Part shown: positions 26,018 to 34,699 of the stretch, in pieces
Layout of the letters: every line of letters begins with the position of its first letter
Position numbering within the stretch: the stretch's first letter is position 1
NCBI RefSeq assembly: GCF_003863335.1
Contig: NZ_RRAZ01000002.1
Span: 124,001-188,000, forward strand
From: Falsigemmobacter faecalis
GTDB lineage: Bacteria > Pseudomonadota > Alphaproteobacteria > Rhodobacterales > Rhodobacteraceae
Length of the DNA stretch: 64,000 bases
Reading direction: 5' to 3'
The notes under the pieces: generated by a model
Told to the model about the DNA's origin: nothing
The model's database searches: none
The model's input: the letters and a program-made list of their open reading frames with translations, nothing else
Translations under genes and position numbers: made by a program

Positions 26018-27109
26018 TTATTCGCCGACCCCGCCAAGCGCCGAGAGGCGGTCCATGTGGAAGTCGAAATCGCCAAACAGCATCTCAATCATGGTCAGAC
26101 GCTTGAAGTAGTGACCGGCAGCCAGCTCCATGGTCATGGCGATGCCACCATGCAGCTGCACCGCTTTTTGGCCCACTTCGCGGGCCGAGCGGTTGATCTG
26201 CACCTTGGCCGCCGAGAGCTTGCGCGCGCGGGCCTCTGCATCAGTTTCCGACACGCTCATCGAGGCGAAATAAGACATCGAGCGCGCGAGTTCGAGCGCG
26301 ATCATCATCTCTGCCGCCTGATGCTGCACCGCCTGGAAAGAGCCGAGGGTGACGTTGAACTGCACCCGGGTCTTCAGATACTCAACCGTCTGATCGAGCA
26401 GTGCCGACATCGCGCCCACGGCTTCCGCGCAGGCCGCCGCCAGCAGGCGCGCCTCTGCATCCGCGATCAGGGCCGCCGCATCACCCGCGATCTGCACCGC
26501 CGGGGTGGCGGCAAAAACCACCTCTGCGCCGCGCTGGCCGTCCTGGGTCGGATAGCCGGTGCGGGTCAGGCCCGTGGCATCCGCCTGAACCAGGAAAAGC
26601 GCCGGAGCGCCGTTCAGATCGGCAGAAACGATCAGCAGATCGGCCTCAGCGCCATAGCGCACCAGCGATTTTTTCCCCGAAAGGGTGAAGCCCTCAGCCG
26701 CGGCAACCGCCGTGACCTTCTGGCCTGCGGCGTCTTTCGCGGCATAGGCCACAGACACCGCGCCGCCGATGATCTCTTCCACCAGCGCCAGCACCGCATC
26801 AGAGCCGTCCTGCGTCAGCAGCACCGGAGCGGCGACAAAAGTATCAAGCACCGGCCCGGTCAGCAGCGCGCGGCCTGCACGCTCCATGACCAGCATGGTG
26901 TCGGCGGCGGTGCCGCCAAGGCCACCGGCCTCTTCCGAAAAGGGCAGCGCGAAAAGCCCCATTTCGGCCATCGCGCCCCAGAGATCGGAGCTGAAGCCCG
27001 GTGCGGACTGGCTGAATTTATGGCGGGTCTCAAAGTCGCATTTATCGGCCAGCAGGCGCGAAAATGCATCATCCAGCATCCGCTGTTCGTCGGTCAGATC
27101 GAAGTTCAT
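26018..27109 (-). CDS. Acyl-CoA dehydrogenase, small subunit (PimD-like)
   Basis: 363 residues, FAD-dependent acyl-CoA dehydrogenase fold. The N-terminal domain starts MNFDLTDEQRMLDDAFSRLL; the C-terminal helical domain has RVQFNVTLGSFQAVQHQAAEMM in two parts and QLHGGIAMTMELAAGHYFKRL. It resembles the small partner of the pimeloyl-CoA dehydrogenase type heteromers. The gene starts 7 bp after the large-subunit gene, so the two should form one complex that introduces an alpha-beta double bond in an acyl-CoA. The substrate is not certain. Confidence 0.9.
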   Translation of the reverse strand: MNFDLTDEQRMLDDAFSRLLADKCDFETRHKFSQSAPGFSSDLWGAMAEMGLFALPFSEEAGGLGGTAADTMLVMERAGRALLTGPVLDTFVAAPVLLTQDGSDAVLALVEEIIGGAVSVAYAAKDAAGQKVTAVAAAEGFTLSGKKSLVRYGAEADLLIVSADLNGAPALFLVQADATGLTRTGYPTQDGQRGAEVVFAATPAVQIAGDAAALIADAEARLLAAACAEAVGAMSALLDQTVEYLKTRVQFNVTLGSFQAVQHQAAEMMIALELARSMSYFASMSVSETDAEARARKLSAAKVQINRSAREVGQKAVQLHGGIAMTMELAAGHYFKRLTMIEMLFGDFDFHMDRLSALGGVGE

Positions 27110-27116
27110 GCGCGCC

Positions 27117-28316
27117 TCACAGCCCCAGGATCATCTTGGCGATGATGTTTTTCTGCACTTCATTGGCCCCGCCATAGATCGAGACCTTGCGCATATTGAA
27201 ATAAAGCGCCGCCGCGGTATCGGCGAACTCCGGCCCCGGCGTCTGCTGGCGCAGCTCCACCTCAAGATGCGGGAAGGGCCAGGCGTCTTCGCCGATCACA
27301 TCGAGAAGCAGCTCAGTCGTTTTCTGCTGCGTCTCCGAGCCGCGGATCTTCAGCACCGAAGAGGCCGGATCGGGCTTGCCGGTGTTGCCACGGCTGGCTT
27401 CGGCCGAAAGGACGCGCAGCGCGGTCATCTCAAGGGCCTTCAGCTCAACCTCGGTCTGGATGAAGCGGTCGCGGAAACGCGGATGCGCCATGACCGGTTT
27501 GCCGTCGCGCAGCGTCTTTTCAGCAAGTTCCTTCACCAGGCGCATACGGCCCTTGGAAATGCCGATCCGGGCGATGCCCACGCGCTCATTCCCGAGCAGG
27601 AACTTGGCGTAATCCCAGCCCTTGTTCTCTTCGCCCACAAGGCCATCGAGCGGGATGCGCACATCGTCAAAGAAGACCTCATTGACCTCAATGCCGCCGT
27701 CGATGGTCTGGATCGGGCGCACGGTGACGCCCGGCAGCGTCATATCCACCAGGAAGAAGGAAATCCCGGCCTGTTTCTTCGCCTCCGGATTGGTCCGGGC
27801 CAGCACGAAGATCATATTGCCGTATTGGCCATAGGTGGTCCAGGTTTTCTGACCGCTGATCACCCATTCATCGCCTTCGCGCACCGCGCGGGTTTTCAGT
27901 GAGGCAAGGTCCGATCCTGCCGCAGGCTCGGAGAAGCCCTGGCTCCACCAATCGTCCATATGGGCGATGCGCGGCAGATATTTCGCCTTCTGCTCGGCCG
28001 AGCCGAAGGTATAGATCACCGGGCCGACCATATTCACGCCAAAGGACAAAAGATCCGGCGAGGGCGCGGCCTGGCATTCTTCGATGAAGATATACTGCTG
28101 CACCGCCGTCCAGCCCGGACCGCCGTATTCCACCGGCCAGCGCGGCGTCGACCAGCCCTTTTTGTGCAGGATGCGGGCCCATTCCACGATCATATCGCGG
28201 GTGGCCACGCGGAACTGCTCCATATGGCGGCGGGTCGCCTCGGGCAGGTTGTCGCGGATGAAGGCGCGGACCTCCCGACGGAAGGCCTCTTCTTCGGCAG
28301 TGAAATTCAGATCCAT
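27117..28316 (-). CDS. Acyl-CoA dehydrogenase, large subunit (PimC-like)
   Basis: 399 residues from ATG 28316 (GGAG 9 bases upstream). The order of motifs is MDLNFTAEEEAFRREVRAF at the start, GFSEPAAGSDLASLKTRA for FAD and substrate contact, GQKTWTTYGQYGN, NERVGIARIG, and IYGGANEVQKNIIAKMILGL at the C-terminus. It is the first gene of a two-gene operon preceded by an IclR-type palindrome. The expected reaction is FAD-dependent acyl-CoA dehydrogenation with electrons going to ETF. A longer frame runs upstream but its extra residues look like translated promoter. Confidence 0.92.
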   Translation of the reverse strand: MDLNFTAEEEAFRREVRAFIRDNLPEATRRHMEQFRVATRDMIVEWARILHKKGWSTPRWPVEYGGPGWTAVQQYIFIEECQAAPSPDLLSFGVNMVGPVIYTFGSAEQKAKYLPRIAHMDDWWSQGFSEPAAGSDLASLKTRAVREGDEWVISGQKTWTTYGQYGNMIFVLARTNPEAKKQAGISFFLVDMTLPGVTVRPIQTIDGGIEVNEVFFDDVRIPLDGLVGEENKGWDYAKFLLGNERVGIARIGISKGRMRLVKELAEKTLRDGKPVMAHPRFRDRFIQTEVELKALEMTALRVLSAEASRGNTGKPDPASSVLKIRGSETQQKTTELLLDVIGEDAWPFPHLEVELRQQTPGPEFADTAAALYFNMRKVSIYGGANEVQKNIIAKMILGL

Positions 28317-28407
28317 CTGGCTCTCCGTCAGATCCGGGTTCACCCGCCCCCGCCCGGGGGAGCGGGCAGCGGCGGGTATCGGCAGCCCCGCAGTCTGCCG
28401 CAGGGTA

Positions 28408-28436
28408 ATTCCGCAATGCGGAATGTATTTCCGCAA
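28408..28436 (-). promoter_or_regulatory. IclR-type palindromic operator upstream of the acyl-CoA dehydrogenase pair
   Basis: ATTCCGCA-A-TGCGGAAT (28408-28424) is a perfect 17-base palindrome. A further TTCCGCAA half-site starts 20 bp on, at 28429-28436, in the same orientation as the TTCCGCAA at 28409. IclR-family operators are commonly built on TTCCGC/GCGGAA halves. It lies 92-120 bp before the start codon. Binding by the IclR protein encoded at 25140-25967 is inferred. Confidence 0.65.
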
Positions 28437-28511
28437 TTTGCGACCCTTTCCTAGCCCTGGCCCTCCCCCCTTGTCAATTCGTCGCAGCACAGGGTGACAA
28501 AGGGAGATGTA

Positions 28512-28560
28512 AATCTGAAAACGCCCGCTCCGGTCAGCGGAGCGGGCGTTTTTTCAGATT
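28512..28560. terminator. Strong extended bidirectional terminator
   Basis: A long inverted repeat, AATCTGAAAA-CGCCCGCTCC against GGAGCGGGCG-TTTTTTCAGATT, with only a two-base mismatch in length. It ends the small lipoprotein gene on the minus strand and separates it from the acyl-CoA dehydrogenase promoter. Confidence 0.88.
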
Positions 28561-28572
28561 AATGGGGGCGCC

Positions 28573-28848
28573 TCAGCAGGCTGCAACCCAGGTCCGTCCG
28601 GTGCGGGTGTCGCGGTAGCGGCAGCGGCCATCATTGGTCTGGCCCATATTCGCCGCCACGGCCCCGGCCAACCCGCCGATGATAGCCCCTTCAACCGGCT
28701 TATCATCCACAACCTGGCCCAGCACCGCACCGGCCACCGCGCCGGTCGCCACGGCACCGGCGGTGTTGTTGTTGTAATTGCCGTTCTGCATACAGCCTGC
28801 CAGCCCGAGAAGCCCGCAGAGGCTCAGTATTCCGAGTTGCTTGCGCAT
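28573..28848 (-). CDS. Small glycine-zipper outer-membrane lipoprotein
   Basis: 91 residues from ATG 28848, with a strong GGAGGA ribosome-binding site. Signal and lipobox LCGLLGLAGC place the acylated Cys at about residue 19. After an Asn-rich linker (NGNYNNNTAG) comes a glycine-zipper: AVATGAVAGAVLGQVV and AIIGGLAGAVAAN. The C-terminus RCRYRDTRTGRTWVAAC has a further cysteine pair. It resembles 17-kDa surface antigen/YMGG proteins; the precise role is unknown, probably envelope integrity. Confidence 0.82.
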   Translation of the reverse strand: MRKQLGILSLCGLLGLAGCMQNGNYNNNTAGAVATGAVAGAVLGQVVDDKPVEGAIIGGLAGAVAANMGQTNDGRCRYRDTRTGRTWVAAC

Positions 28849-29087
28849 AACCTTCCTCCTTCGCCAGATCGCGCGCGGAAGGCGCGCGCTATGATGGGGC
28901 AAACCCGCTGCGGGGATAAATGTTCCCCCTCCGGCAGGTGCGGCTTTGGCCAGCCTGCGGAAATCAGCCCACTTCGGCGGGATGAGGCGGGCGAAGTGTG
29001 ACAGTGCAGACGCAGAACCTGCAAAGTTCAGTCAAAATTTCCTACGCTCGTTCCCCCCTGAAGACTGGCTTGATAGGTGGTACTGAA

Positions 29088-29103
29088 TTAACCTTTTGTT
29101 AAC
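29088..29103 (+). promoter_or_regulatory. CtrA-type box upstream of the TbpB-like lipoprotein gene
   Basis: TTAA-CCTTTTG-TTAAC matches the full TTAA-N7-TTAAC consensus of the alphaproteobacterial cell-cycle regulator CtrA. A third half (CTAACC) follows. It is 33 bp before the likely TTG start, in the promoter zone. CtrA itself is not in the window. Confidence 0.6.
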
Positions 29104-29135
29104 CTTTGCTAACCAGTCTCTCGGAGGGCCCCCTG

Positions 29136-30053
29136 TTGCGCCACCTGATTCTCTGCCTCCCCCTGTTTCTTGGCCTCGCCGCCTGCGGTGGCGGCGGCGG
29201 TAGCGCGACGCCCCCCCTGCCGAAAGGGGAAGATGTCCCGGATGGGCCTTTCACGACTTACCGCACCCCTCCCCCTTCGGGCTATAAGCCCGGTCCACAA
29301 AACCGTGTTCTGCGCGACCTTTCCAACCCAGGAACCGCTTCGCGCCAGATATCGCGTCTTACCACAGAGCCGAGCGACGCAGACGTGCTTGCCGCATTCG
29401 ACAGCACAGGCCGCGGACCAGAGGGCTATGCCAACCTGATGAAGGACCTGGCCGGGGCCTACGACCCTCGGGAAATGGTGCTGGAGGTCATTGCAGAGCT
29501 GAACCAGGACGGCACCAAAGCCGCCCGGCTGATCCGTGTCACCGCCGATCAGTCTTTGCTGGAGAATGAAAAGAACGGGCGCCTTGTTGCCGAAACAGGC
29601 CAGTTTCACTTCAGAGGGCAGGCCTTAGCCTGGGTGACCATCGACAACGGCCCCCTGCTTTCAGGGCATCACCCGGAGGGTCTGGTCAATATGTCGGTGG
29701 ATTTCGCGAGCCAGACCGCGAATATCAACCTTCGAACGGAAAATTCCCTGACCTCAGAAGTTGAGGTCAAACTCGAAGCGGAGAATCTGCCCTTTAACAT
29801 CCGCACAGGCGCTTTCGGGGGGGCCGTCGTTATGCAGGTCGGAACCGACACGCTGGGCCGCTCGGGTGATATTCCGGGGCACCTGCGCGGCAATGTCGGC
29901 GGCACCCCGGTCTGGACTAACAGCATACATGACCTCACCACCTCGGGGCTGTTTACGGGCGCGGGCACGACCCGTTTTGGCGGGGACGACAAGACCCCCA
30001 AAGACGTCCGGATTGACGGAATGTGGTTTGGCCGTGATTTACCGCGGGATTAA
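29136..30053 (+). CDS. TbpB-like surface lipoprotein
   Basis: 305 residues from TTG 29136 (GGAGG 8 bases upstream). Signal and lipobox LFLGLAAC are followed directly by a poly-Gly anchor (GGGGG), a feature of Slam-exported transferrin-binding-like lipoproteins. The rest is beta-rich, with a C-terminal small barrel pattern (NIRTGAFGGAVVMQVG, GHLRGNVGGTPVW, and the ending DGMWFGRDLPRD). Paired with the barrel gene that overlaps its 3' end, it looks like a substrate/translocator pair. The ligand is unknown; no TonB receptor gene is adjacent, which argues against a classical iron-piracy system. Confidence 0.65.
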   Translation: MRHLILCLPLFLGLAACGGGGGSATPPLPKGEDVPDGPFTTYRTPPPSGYKPGPQNRVLRDLSNPGTASRQISRLTTEPSDADVLAAFDSTGRGPEGYANLMKDLAGAYDPREMVLEVIAELNQDGTKAARLIRVTADQSLLENEKNGRLVAETGQFHFRGQALAWVTIDNGPLLSGHHPEGLVNMSVDFASQTANINLRTENSLTSEVEVKLEAENLPFNIRTGAFGGAVVMQVGTDTLGRSGDIPGHLRGNVGGTPVWTNSIHDLTTSGLFTGAGTTRFGGDDKTPKDVRIDGMWFGRDLPRD

Positions 30054-31104
30054 CCGCCTCGCCCGGGTCCTGGCGCTCTGCCTTGCACTGACGGCTCCGG
30101 CCCAGGCCGAGCCTGCGGGGCCGCGGCTGGCAGAGCTTGCGGCCCATGCCCCTCTCGCCGCCTCTGAGCGGCTGCGGCTGCGGGCGCGGGGCGATGCGAT
30201 GACCGCAGGGGGGCTGTCGCGTCAGGGCTTTCGCGGGTTTCAGCGCGATATGCGCCTGCAGGGGTTTGACGGCAGCGGAACGGTCAGCCGCAGCCTCAGC
30301 CTCGCGCCGCTTGTCACCTGGGACGAAAATATCAACGGCGGCCTGCTGGAGGACCGGCTCTGGCTGAATGGCTGGCTCTTTCGCGCCGATCCCGCGATGA
30401 AGGCGAAAGCCGGGCTTGTGGCGGGCGCAACCCTGGCCGGCAGCCTGCGGCAGGTCTGGTCTGAGGGCCGCGCACTCAGCCTGACGGCGGCCACCGAGCT
30501 TGGCTGGTCGCCGCGCCACCACATCGGGCGGGGCGATCTGATGCTGCGCGGCTGCGCATTGAACCAACTGCAGGGCTGGAGTTTTCTCGATTTCTGCGCC
30601 ACCGGGCAGCGCAGCTTCCGGCAGCGCGCCACGCAAAACCACCTCGATCTGAGCCTGAGCCTGCATCAGATCCTGAAGGGCACGCAGGGTTATCACGACG
30701 CCTCGCTCCGCCTCAGCAGCGCCCGACCGGAGGGGGAGGCCCCGCAGACCCGGGTGACGCTGGGCGCAGAGAGCCTCTGGTCCTTCGGGGTGACGGATAT
30801 TGCCCTGACATTGGGCGAGCGCCAGGCGGGCGAGACCCGTCTGCGCCACCGGGTCAGCGCCGGAGTGACCGTTCTGGCCCGTGGCCGCCCGCTCAGCTTT
30901 GATCTGGCGCAGGAGGTCTCCTCCGGGGGAAGTTTTGCCGGGATTGAGCGCCACGACCGGGTGACCTCGGTGCGGCTTTCCGCGCCTCTGACCGAGAGCC
31001 TCAGCGCGCGGCTGGGCCTGGTGCGCTCGCGCTCAACCGTCTCGATTGCGAGCTATGATCGGGTCAGCTTTGAGTTGCGGTTCTCCGACTGGCTGAGCCG
31101 CTGA
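30034..31104 (+). CDS. Slam-like outer-membrane beta-barrel (surface lipoprotein assembly modifier)
   Basis: About 356 residues from GTG 30034 (TTG 30028 also possible), overlapping the lipoprotein gene by 20 bp. A signal peptide ends near LTAPAQA. The mature protein alternates polar and hydrophobic residues through many predicted strands, including RHHIGRGDLMLRG, QNHLDLSLSLHQI and DRVTSVRLSAPL, and ends in RVSFELRFSDWLSR. This fits the 14-strand barrel of Slam proteins, which move lipoproteins to the cell surface. The usual N-terminal TPR domain is missing. The assignment rests on barrel pattern and pairing, so it is moderate. Confidence 0.6.
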   Translation: MIYRGINRLARVLALCLALTAPAQAEPAGPRLAELAAHAPLAASERLRLRARGDAMTAGGLSRQGFRGFQRDMRLQGFDGSGTVSRSLSLAPLVTWDENINGGLLEDRLWLNGWLFRADPAMKAKAGLVAGATLAGSLRQVWSEGRALSLTAATELGWSPRHHIGRGDLMLRGCALNQLQGWSFLDFCATGQRSFRQRATQNHLDLSLSLHQILKGTQGYHDASLRLSSARPEGEAPQTRVTLGAESLWSFGVTDIALTLGERQAGETRLRHRVSAGVTVLARGRPLSFDLAQEVSSGGSFAGIERHDRVTSVRLSAPLTESLSARLGLVRSRSTVSIASYDRVSFELRFSDWLSR

Positions 31105-31271
31105 CGGAAATGTGAAACCAGGGGCCCTCTGATTTCTGCTATAGTGAAGAGGTCGCCGGGCCACATGCGATTGCCTCTGACAGTTGTCTTGTCCCTGATC
31201 TGCAAATGCGCACGGCGACGACTTTTCCCCTTGAAGCGGCCTGCCGCCTTTGATCTCTGAGCCTGCGGGGC

Positions 31272-32189
31272 ATGGCGCGGGGGAGCATCATCTTGACACC
31301 GGTGGTTTTGATCACGGGCTTTCTGGGCGCGGGGAAAACCACGCTGATCAATGATCTGCTGCGCGGTGACCACGGGCTGCGCATCGCGGCCATCGTCAAT
31401 GATTTCGGCGCGATCAATATCGACGCCGCTTTGCTGCGTGATGCCGCGGATACGGTCGTCGGGCTGGAAAACGGCTGCATCTGCTGCGCGCTGCAGGGCG
31501 ATCTGCTGCGCAGCCTGCGCCTGGTGCTGGAGCGCGCGCCGGAGCTGATCGTGATTGAGGCCTCTGGCGCTGCCGATCCGCGCGGGATCCTGGAGGTGCT
31601 GTCGGATCCGATCCTGATCGGCCATATCCGCACCGATGCCGTGGCCGCTCTGGTCGATGCCGCCGATATCAGCGCAAGGCCTGCGCGCCTGCGCGACCCG
31701 CTTTGGCAGGCGCAGATCCGGGCGGCGGATTTCGTTTTGCTGAGCAAAGGCCCCCTGACCCCCGCGCTTCGGGCGCAGCTCGCGCCCTTCCGCAAGCCCT
31801 TGCTCCCGCTGGAGGATGAGGGGCTTCCTCTCGCGCTTTTGCTGGGCGACAGCGGCGCTTTGCGCGCCCCGGCTGAGCCCGGCCGCGTCACCGCCGATCA
31901 CCTGCAAAGCCTGGAATGGGAAAGCGCGCTGCCGCTGGATCCCGCCGCCTTCAGCGCGGTGCTGCATCAGATCGCGCCACAGCTGCTGCGCGCCAAGGGC
32001 TGGCTGCGCTTTGCCCCCGCGCCGCAGGAGCTGCATCTTTTGCAGCTGGCAGGGCAGCGCGCCGCCCTGAGCCCCGCCGCGCCGCGCCCTGATGTGGCGG
32101 GCGCGAAACTGGTGCTGATCGGCCTGCGTGAGGGGTTTGCCCCCGACGCCCTGACCCGCGCCCTGGATCAGACCCGCCTGATCGGCTGA
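31272..32189 (+). CDS. CobW/COG0523 family GTP-binding metallochaperone-like protein
   Basis: 305 residues. The P-loop GFLGAGKTT is at 16-24, the metal-binding CxCC motif reads GCICCAL, and EASGAADP lies where the family has its guanine-nucleotide switch. COG0523 proteins deliver metal such as zinc or cobalt to client enzymes. The next gene on the opposite strand is a metal-dependent amidohydrolase, a plausible client, and the two coding regions overlap tail-to-tail by 22 bp. The upstream 167 bp contains a TATAGT -10-like element near 31140 but no clear partner. Confidence 0.88.
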   Translation: MARGSIILTPVVLITGFLGAGKTTLINDLLRGDHGLRIAAIVNDFGAINIDAALLRDAADTVVGLENGCICCALQGDLLRSLRLVLERAPELIVIEASGAADPRGILEVLSDPILIGHIRTDAVAALVDAADISARPARLRDPLWQAQIRAADFVLLSKGPLTPALRAQLAPFRKPLLPLEDEGLPLALLLGDSGALRAPAEPGRVTADHLQSLEWESALPLDPAAFSAVLHQIAPQLLRAKGWLRFAPAPQELHLLQLAGQRAALSPAAPRPDVAGAKLVLIGLREGFAPDALTRALDQTRLIG

Positions 32190-33664
32190 CCGGGGCGCGC
32201 TTCGGTCCTCAGCAGACCTGCCGCAATCACCGGAACGCCATTGACCAGCAGATGCTCCACGCCCTCGCTGCGCGCATTCATCTGCAGAAAATCGGCTTTC
32301 TCGCCAAAGCTTTGCGGATCAAAGACCAGGATATCTGCGTCACATCCGACCTGGAGGCGACCCTTTTTCGCCATGTCCGGCACCGCGCCCTGCAGGATCT
32401 GCGCCGGGATCAGACTGCATTTCGCAATCCCCTCCATCAGCGGCACCAAAGCCCGCTCGCGCACATAGTGGCGAAAGAACCGCGCGAAAGTCCCCGACGA
32501 GCGCGGATGCGAGAAAAGCCGCTCCGGCAGCGGCCAGTCCGCCCCCTCCCAGGTCGCGCCCGCCGCATCGACCCAGGGCATGGCATCCGAGGCAATGGCC
32601 CCGCCGGGAAAGGTGATCGCGGCATCCAGCTCTGCCTGATGCGGATCGCCGGGACCCGCCTGCAGAAAATGCGTCAGCACCAGCGCCGAAGGGTCGCGCG
32701 CGGCATGGGCGAGCACATCCTCGCGGTCCTTCATGCGGTAGCCGCTGGCCACCAGCTGCAGGCTGTCATAGCGGCGGCCGGTTTTCTCGGGAAACTTCGG
32801 ATCGGAATAAAAAGAGGCCCCGATCACCGTCGATCCGGTGCCCCAGGGATAGGCCTCCACCGTGATCGGCAGGCCCTGCGCCTGAGCTTTGCGGATCAGC
32901 TGCGCCGCGCCCTGAATATCGGTGCCCGAAGTCGAATTCAGATGGCAGATATGCATATGCGCGCCGGTCGCCCCGGCATAGCCGATGAGGCGGATATAGG
33001 CCTCGGTCGCGGACTGCGGGTCGATATTGGCGTCATAAGCGACATGGGTATAGGTGGCGACGCCCTGGTCTGCGGCCAGCTGGCAAACAGCGGACATCTC
33101 TTTCACGCCCGAGCCGCTGGCATAGGCATTGGGAATGCCGATCCCGATCGCGCCCTCCTCAAGCCCCTGAGAGATCAGGGCAATGATCTCCTGCACCTCC
33201 GAAGGATCGGCGATCTCATCGCTCCAGCGGCGGTCTTTGGCGGCGGCGCCCATCTGCTTCAGGGGGGCACCGGGGCTCAGGGCGACATCGCTCATCACGG
33301 CGCGGCGTGCGATGATCCAGGCGGCGGCGGCCCCATAGTTCAGCGTGCGCCCCGCGCGGGCCTGGGCCTCATACCAGGGAGCGACCGGCAGCACCCCGGC
33401 CTCCATCTCAAGGGTGGTTGTCACCCCGTCGAAGGCCTGCATCCGGTCGGCGGGCAGCGACTGGCCATGGGCGTGCAGATCGATAAAGCCCGGCGCGACC
33501 ACCAGGCCCGCTGCATCCAGCTCCTGCCGCCCGCGTCCCGGCACTTCACCCAGGGCGACAATGCTGCCCCCTTCAATCGCCACATCGGCCAGGGCCTCAA
33601 ATCCGGTTTCCGGATCCATCACCCGACCGCCCCGGATCACCAGATCGTAAATCGCGCCGCTCAT
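32168..33664 (-). CDS. D-aminoacylase-like amidohydrolase
   Basis: 498 residues, amidohydrolase superfamily. The N-terminal beta-sandwich part (YDLVIRGGRVMDPETG) leads to the metal site GFIDLHAHGQ, then HICHLNSTSGTD, VEAYPWGTGS, IASDAMPW, and the C-terminal DADILVFDP. It would hydrolyse N-acyl-D-amino acids or related amides using bound zinc. The HAH pair is followed by GQ where D-aminoacylases often have SD, so the substrate may differ. It overlaps the upstream gene by 4 bp (ATGA), forming a two-gene unit. ATG 33664 is the start that gives this overlap. Confidence 0.85.
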   Translation of the reverse strand: MSGAIYDLVIRGGRVMDPETGFEALADVAIEGGSIVALGEVPGRGRQELDAAGLVVAPGFIDLHAHGQSLPADRMQAFDGVTTTLEMEAGVLPVAPWYEAQARAGRTLNYGAAAAWIIARRAVMSDVALSPGAPLKQMGAAAKDRRWSDEIADPSEVQEIIALISQGLEEGAIGIGIPNAYASGSGVKEMSAVCQLAADQGVATYTHVAYDANIDPQSATEAYIRLIGYAGATGAHMHICHLNSTSGTDIQGAAQLIRKAQAQGLPITVEAYPWGTGSTVIGASFYSDPKFPEKTGRRYDSLQLVASGYRMKDREDVLAHAARDPSALVLTHFLQAGPGDPHQAELDAAITFPGGAIASDAMPWVDAAGATWEGADWPLPERLFSHPRSSGTFARFFRHYVRERALVPLMEGIAKCSLIPAQILQGAVPDMAKKGRLQVGCDADILVFDPQSFGEKADFLQMNARSEGVEHLLVNGVPVIAAGLLRTEARPGQPIRRV

Positions 33665-34584
33665 GCTGCCCTCCGCTGCCATATAAACTGCCGTGCGGGA
33701 CCGGCGCTCAGCCAGCCCGCCTCTGCATCTGCCCAGACTTCGCTGATGACCACCCCGGCGGGCGCGCCCTCCTGCCAGACCGGCGTGCCGGAATAGATCG
33801 CCGTAATCCCCGGACGGCCCCGCTGAAACGCCGGATTGGCCGAGCGGAGCGCGCAGACCAGACCCGAGGCATCCAGATCCACCCGCTCATCGGTGGCGGG
33901 CGTCACGCAAAGCCGGTCCGGCAGGTGGCCCGTGCCATAGCCCGCCCGCGCGCCGCCCAGGGCCTCTATGCCGATGCGCCCGACCGCCTCTGCAAGCGCA
34001 TCGGCGCTAAGCCCCGTCGCCGCGATGGAGTTCAGCACCACGGCCACCGCCAGATCCCCCGCCTGCCAGAGGAAACTGCCGCAATCGCCCCGGGCCGCCA
34101 CCCTTGGCGCATGGCTCAGCAGCACCGGCCCGCGCCGCGGCAGCACGATCAGCCCCGCATCCAAGCCCGGCTCGGCCGCAAGGGCCGCAGTCAGACCCCC
34201 CTGATCCAGACGGCCTTCCGCCATTTTGCGGAAAATGCTGGCATTCAAAGGCTCCCCCGCCGCGGTCAGGCTGGACGGCAGGCGGTGGCCGGTGACCAGC
34301 CCCTCAGGGCCCGCCGGTAAAAACTGCTCCAGCGGCAGGGGCCGGTCCGGACCGCTGGAGATCACGGCAGCCAGATCGCCCCCCTGCCAGCCCGGGGGCA
34401 GCGCCAGCCCGGCACTGCCGCGCCGCTGCGTCACCGCGCTGAGCAAAGCGCCCTCAGCGCCCTTCAGCGCACGGAAAACGGCGAAACCGCCGATCTCACC
34501 AACCCCAAGCATTTCAAGGGCCTGCAGGACGCGCAGCACCGCCTGCCCTGCCCCCGGCCCTCTGATTGCGATCCCCGTCGTCAT
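33661..34584 (-). CDS. Unknown protein paired with the amidohydrolase
   Basis: 307 residues, no signal peptide. It begins MTTGIAIRGPGAGQAVLRVL, has GEIGGFAVFRAL, a TQRRGS motif, and RVAARGDCGSFLWQAGDLAVAVVLNS. Its Thr/Gly-rich, internally hydrophobic pattern recalls N-terminal-nucleophile or flavoprotein folds, but no signature is decisive. It may be the family called DUF6963, from memory and with low confidence. Coupling with the amidohydrolase by ATGA overlap suggests both work on the same amide substrate. Confidence 0.6.
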   Translation of the reverse strand: MTTGIAIRGPGAGQAVLRVLQALEMLGVGEIGGFAVFRALKGAEGALLSAVTQRRGSAGLALPPGWQGGDLAAVISSGPDRPLPLEQFLPAGPEGLVTGHRLPSSLTAAGEPLNASIFRKMAEGRLDQGGLTAALAAEPGLDAGLIVLPRRGPVLLSHAPRVAARGDCGSFLWQAGDLAVAVVLNSIAATGLSADALAEAVGRIGIEALGGARAGYGTGHLPDRLCVTPATDERVDLDASGLVCALRSANPAFQRGRPGITAIYSGTPVWQEGAPAGVVISEVWADAEAGWLSAGPARQFIWQRRAA

Positions 34585-34699
34585 CACCGCCTCCCCCAAG
34601 CGGCGCGAAGGTGGCAGGCGGCCTCTGCCGCGTCAAGGCGGCCGCGGTGAAACCCTTTGCGCAGCGATGCGTTTAGCCAGGCACACCCCGGGAGGGCCT

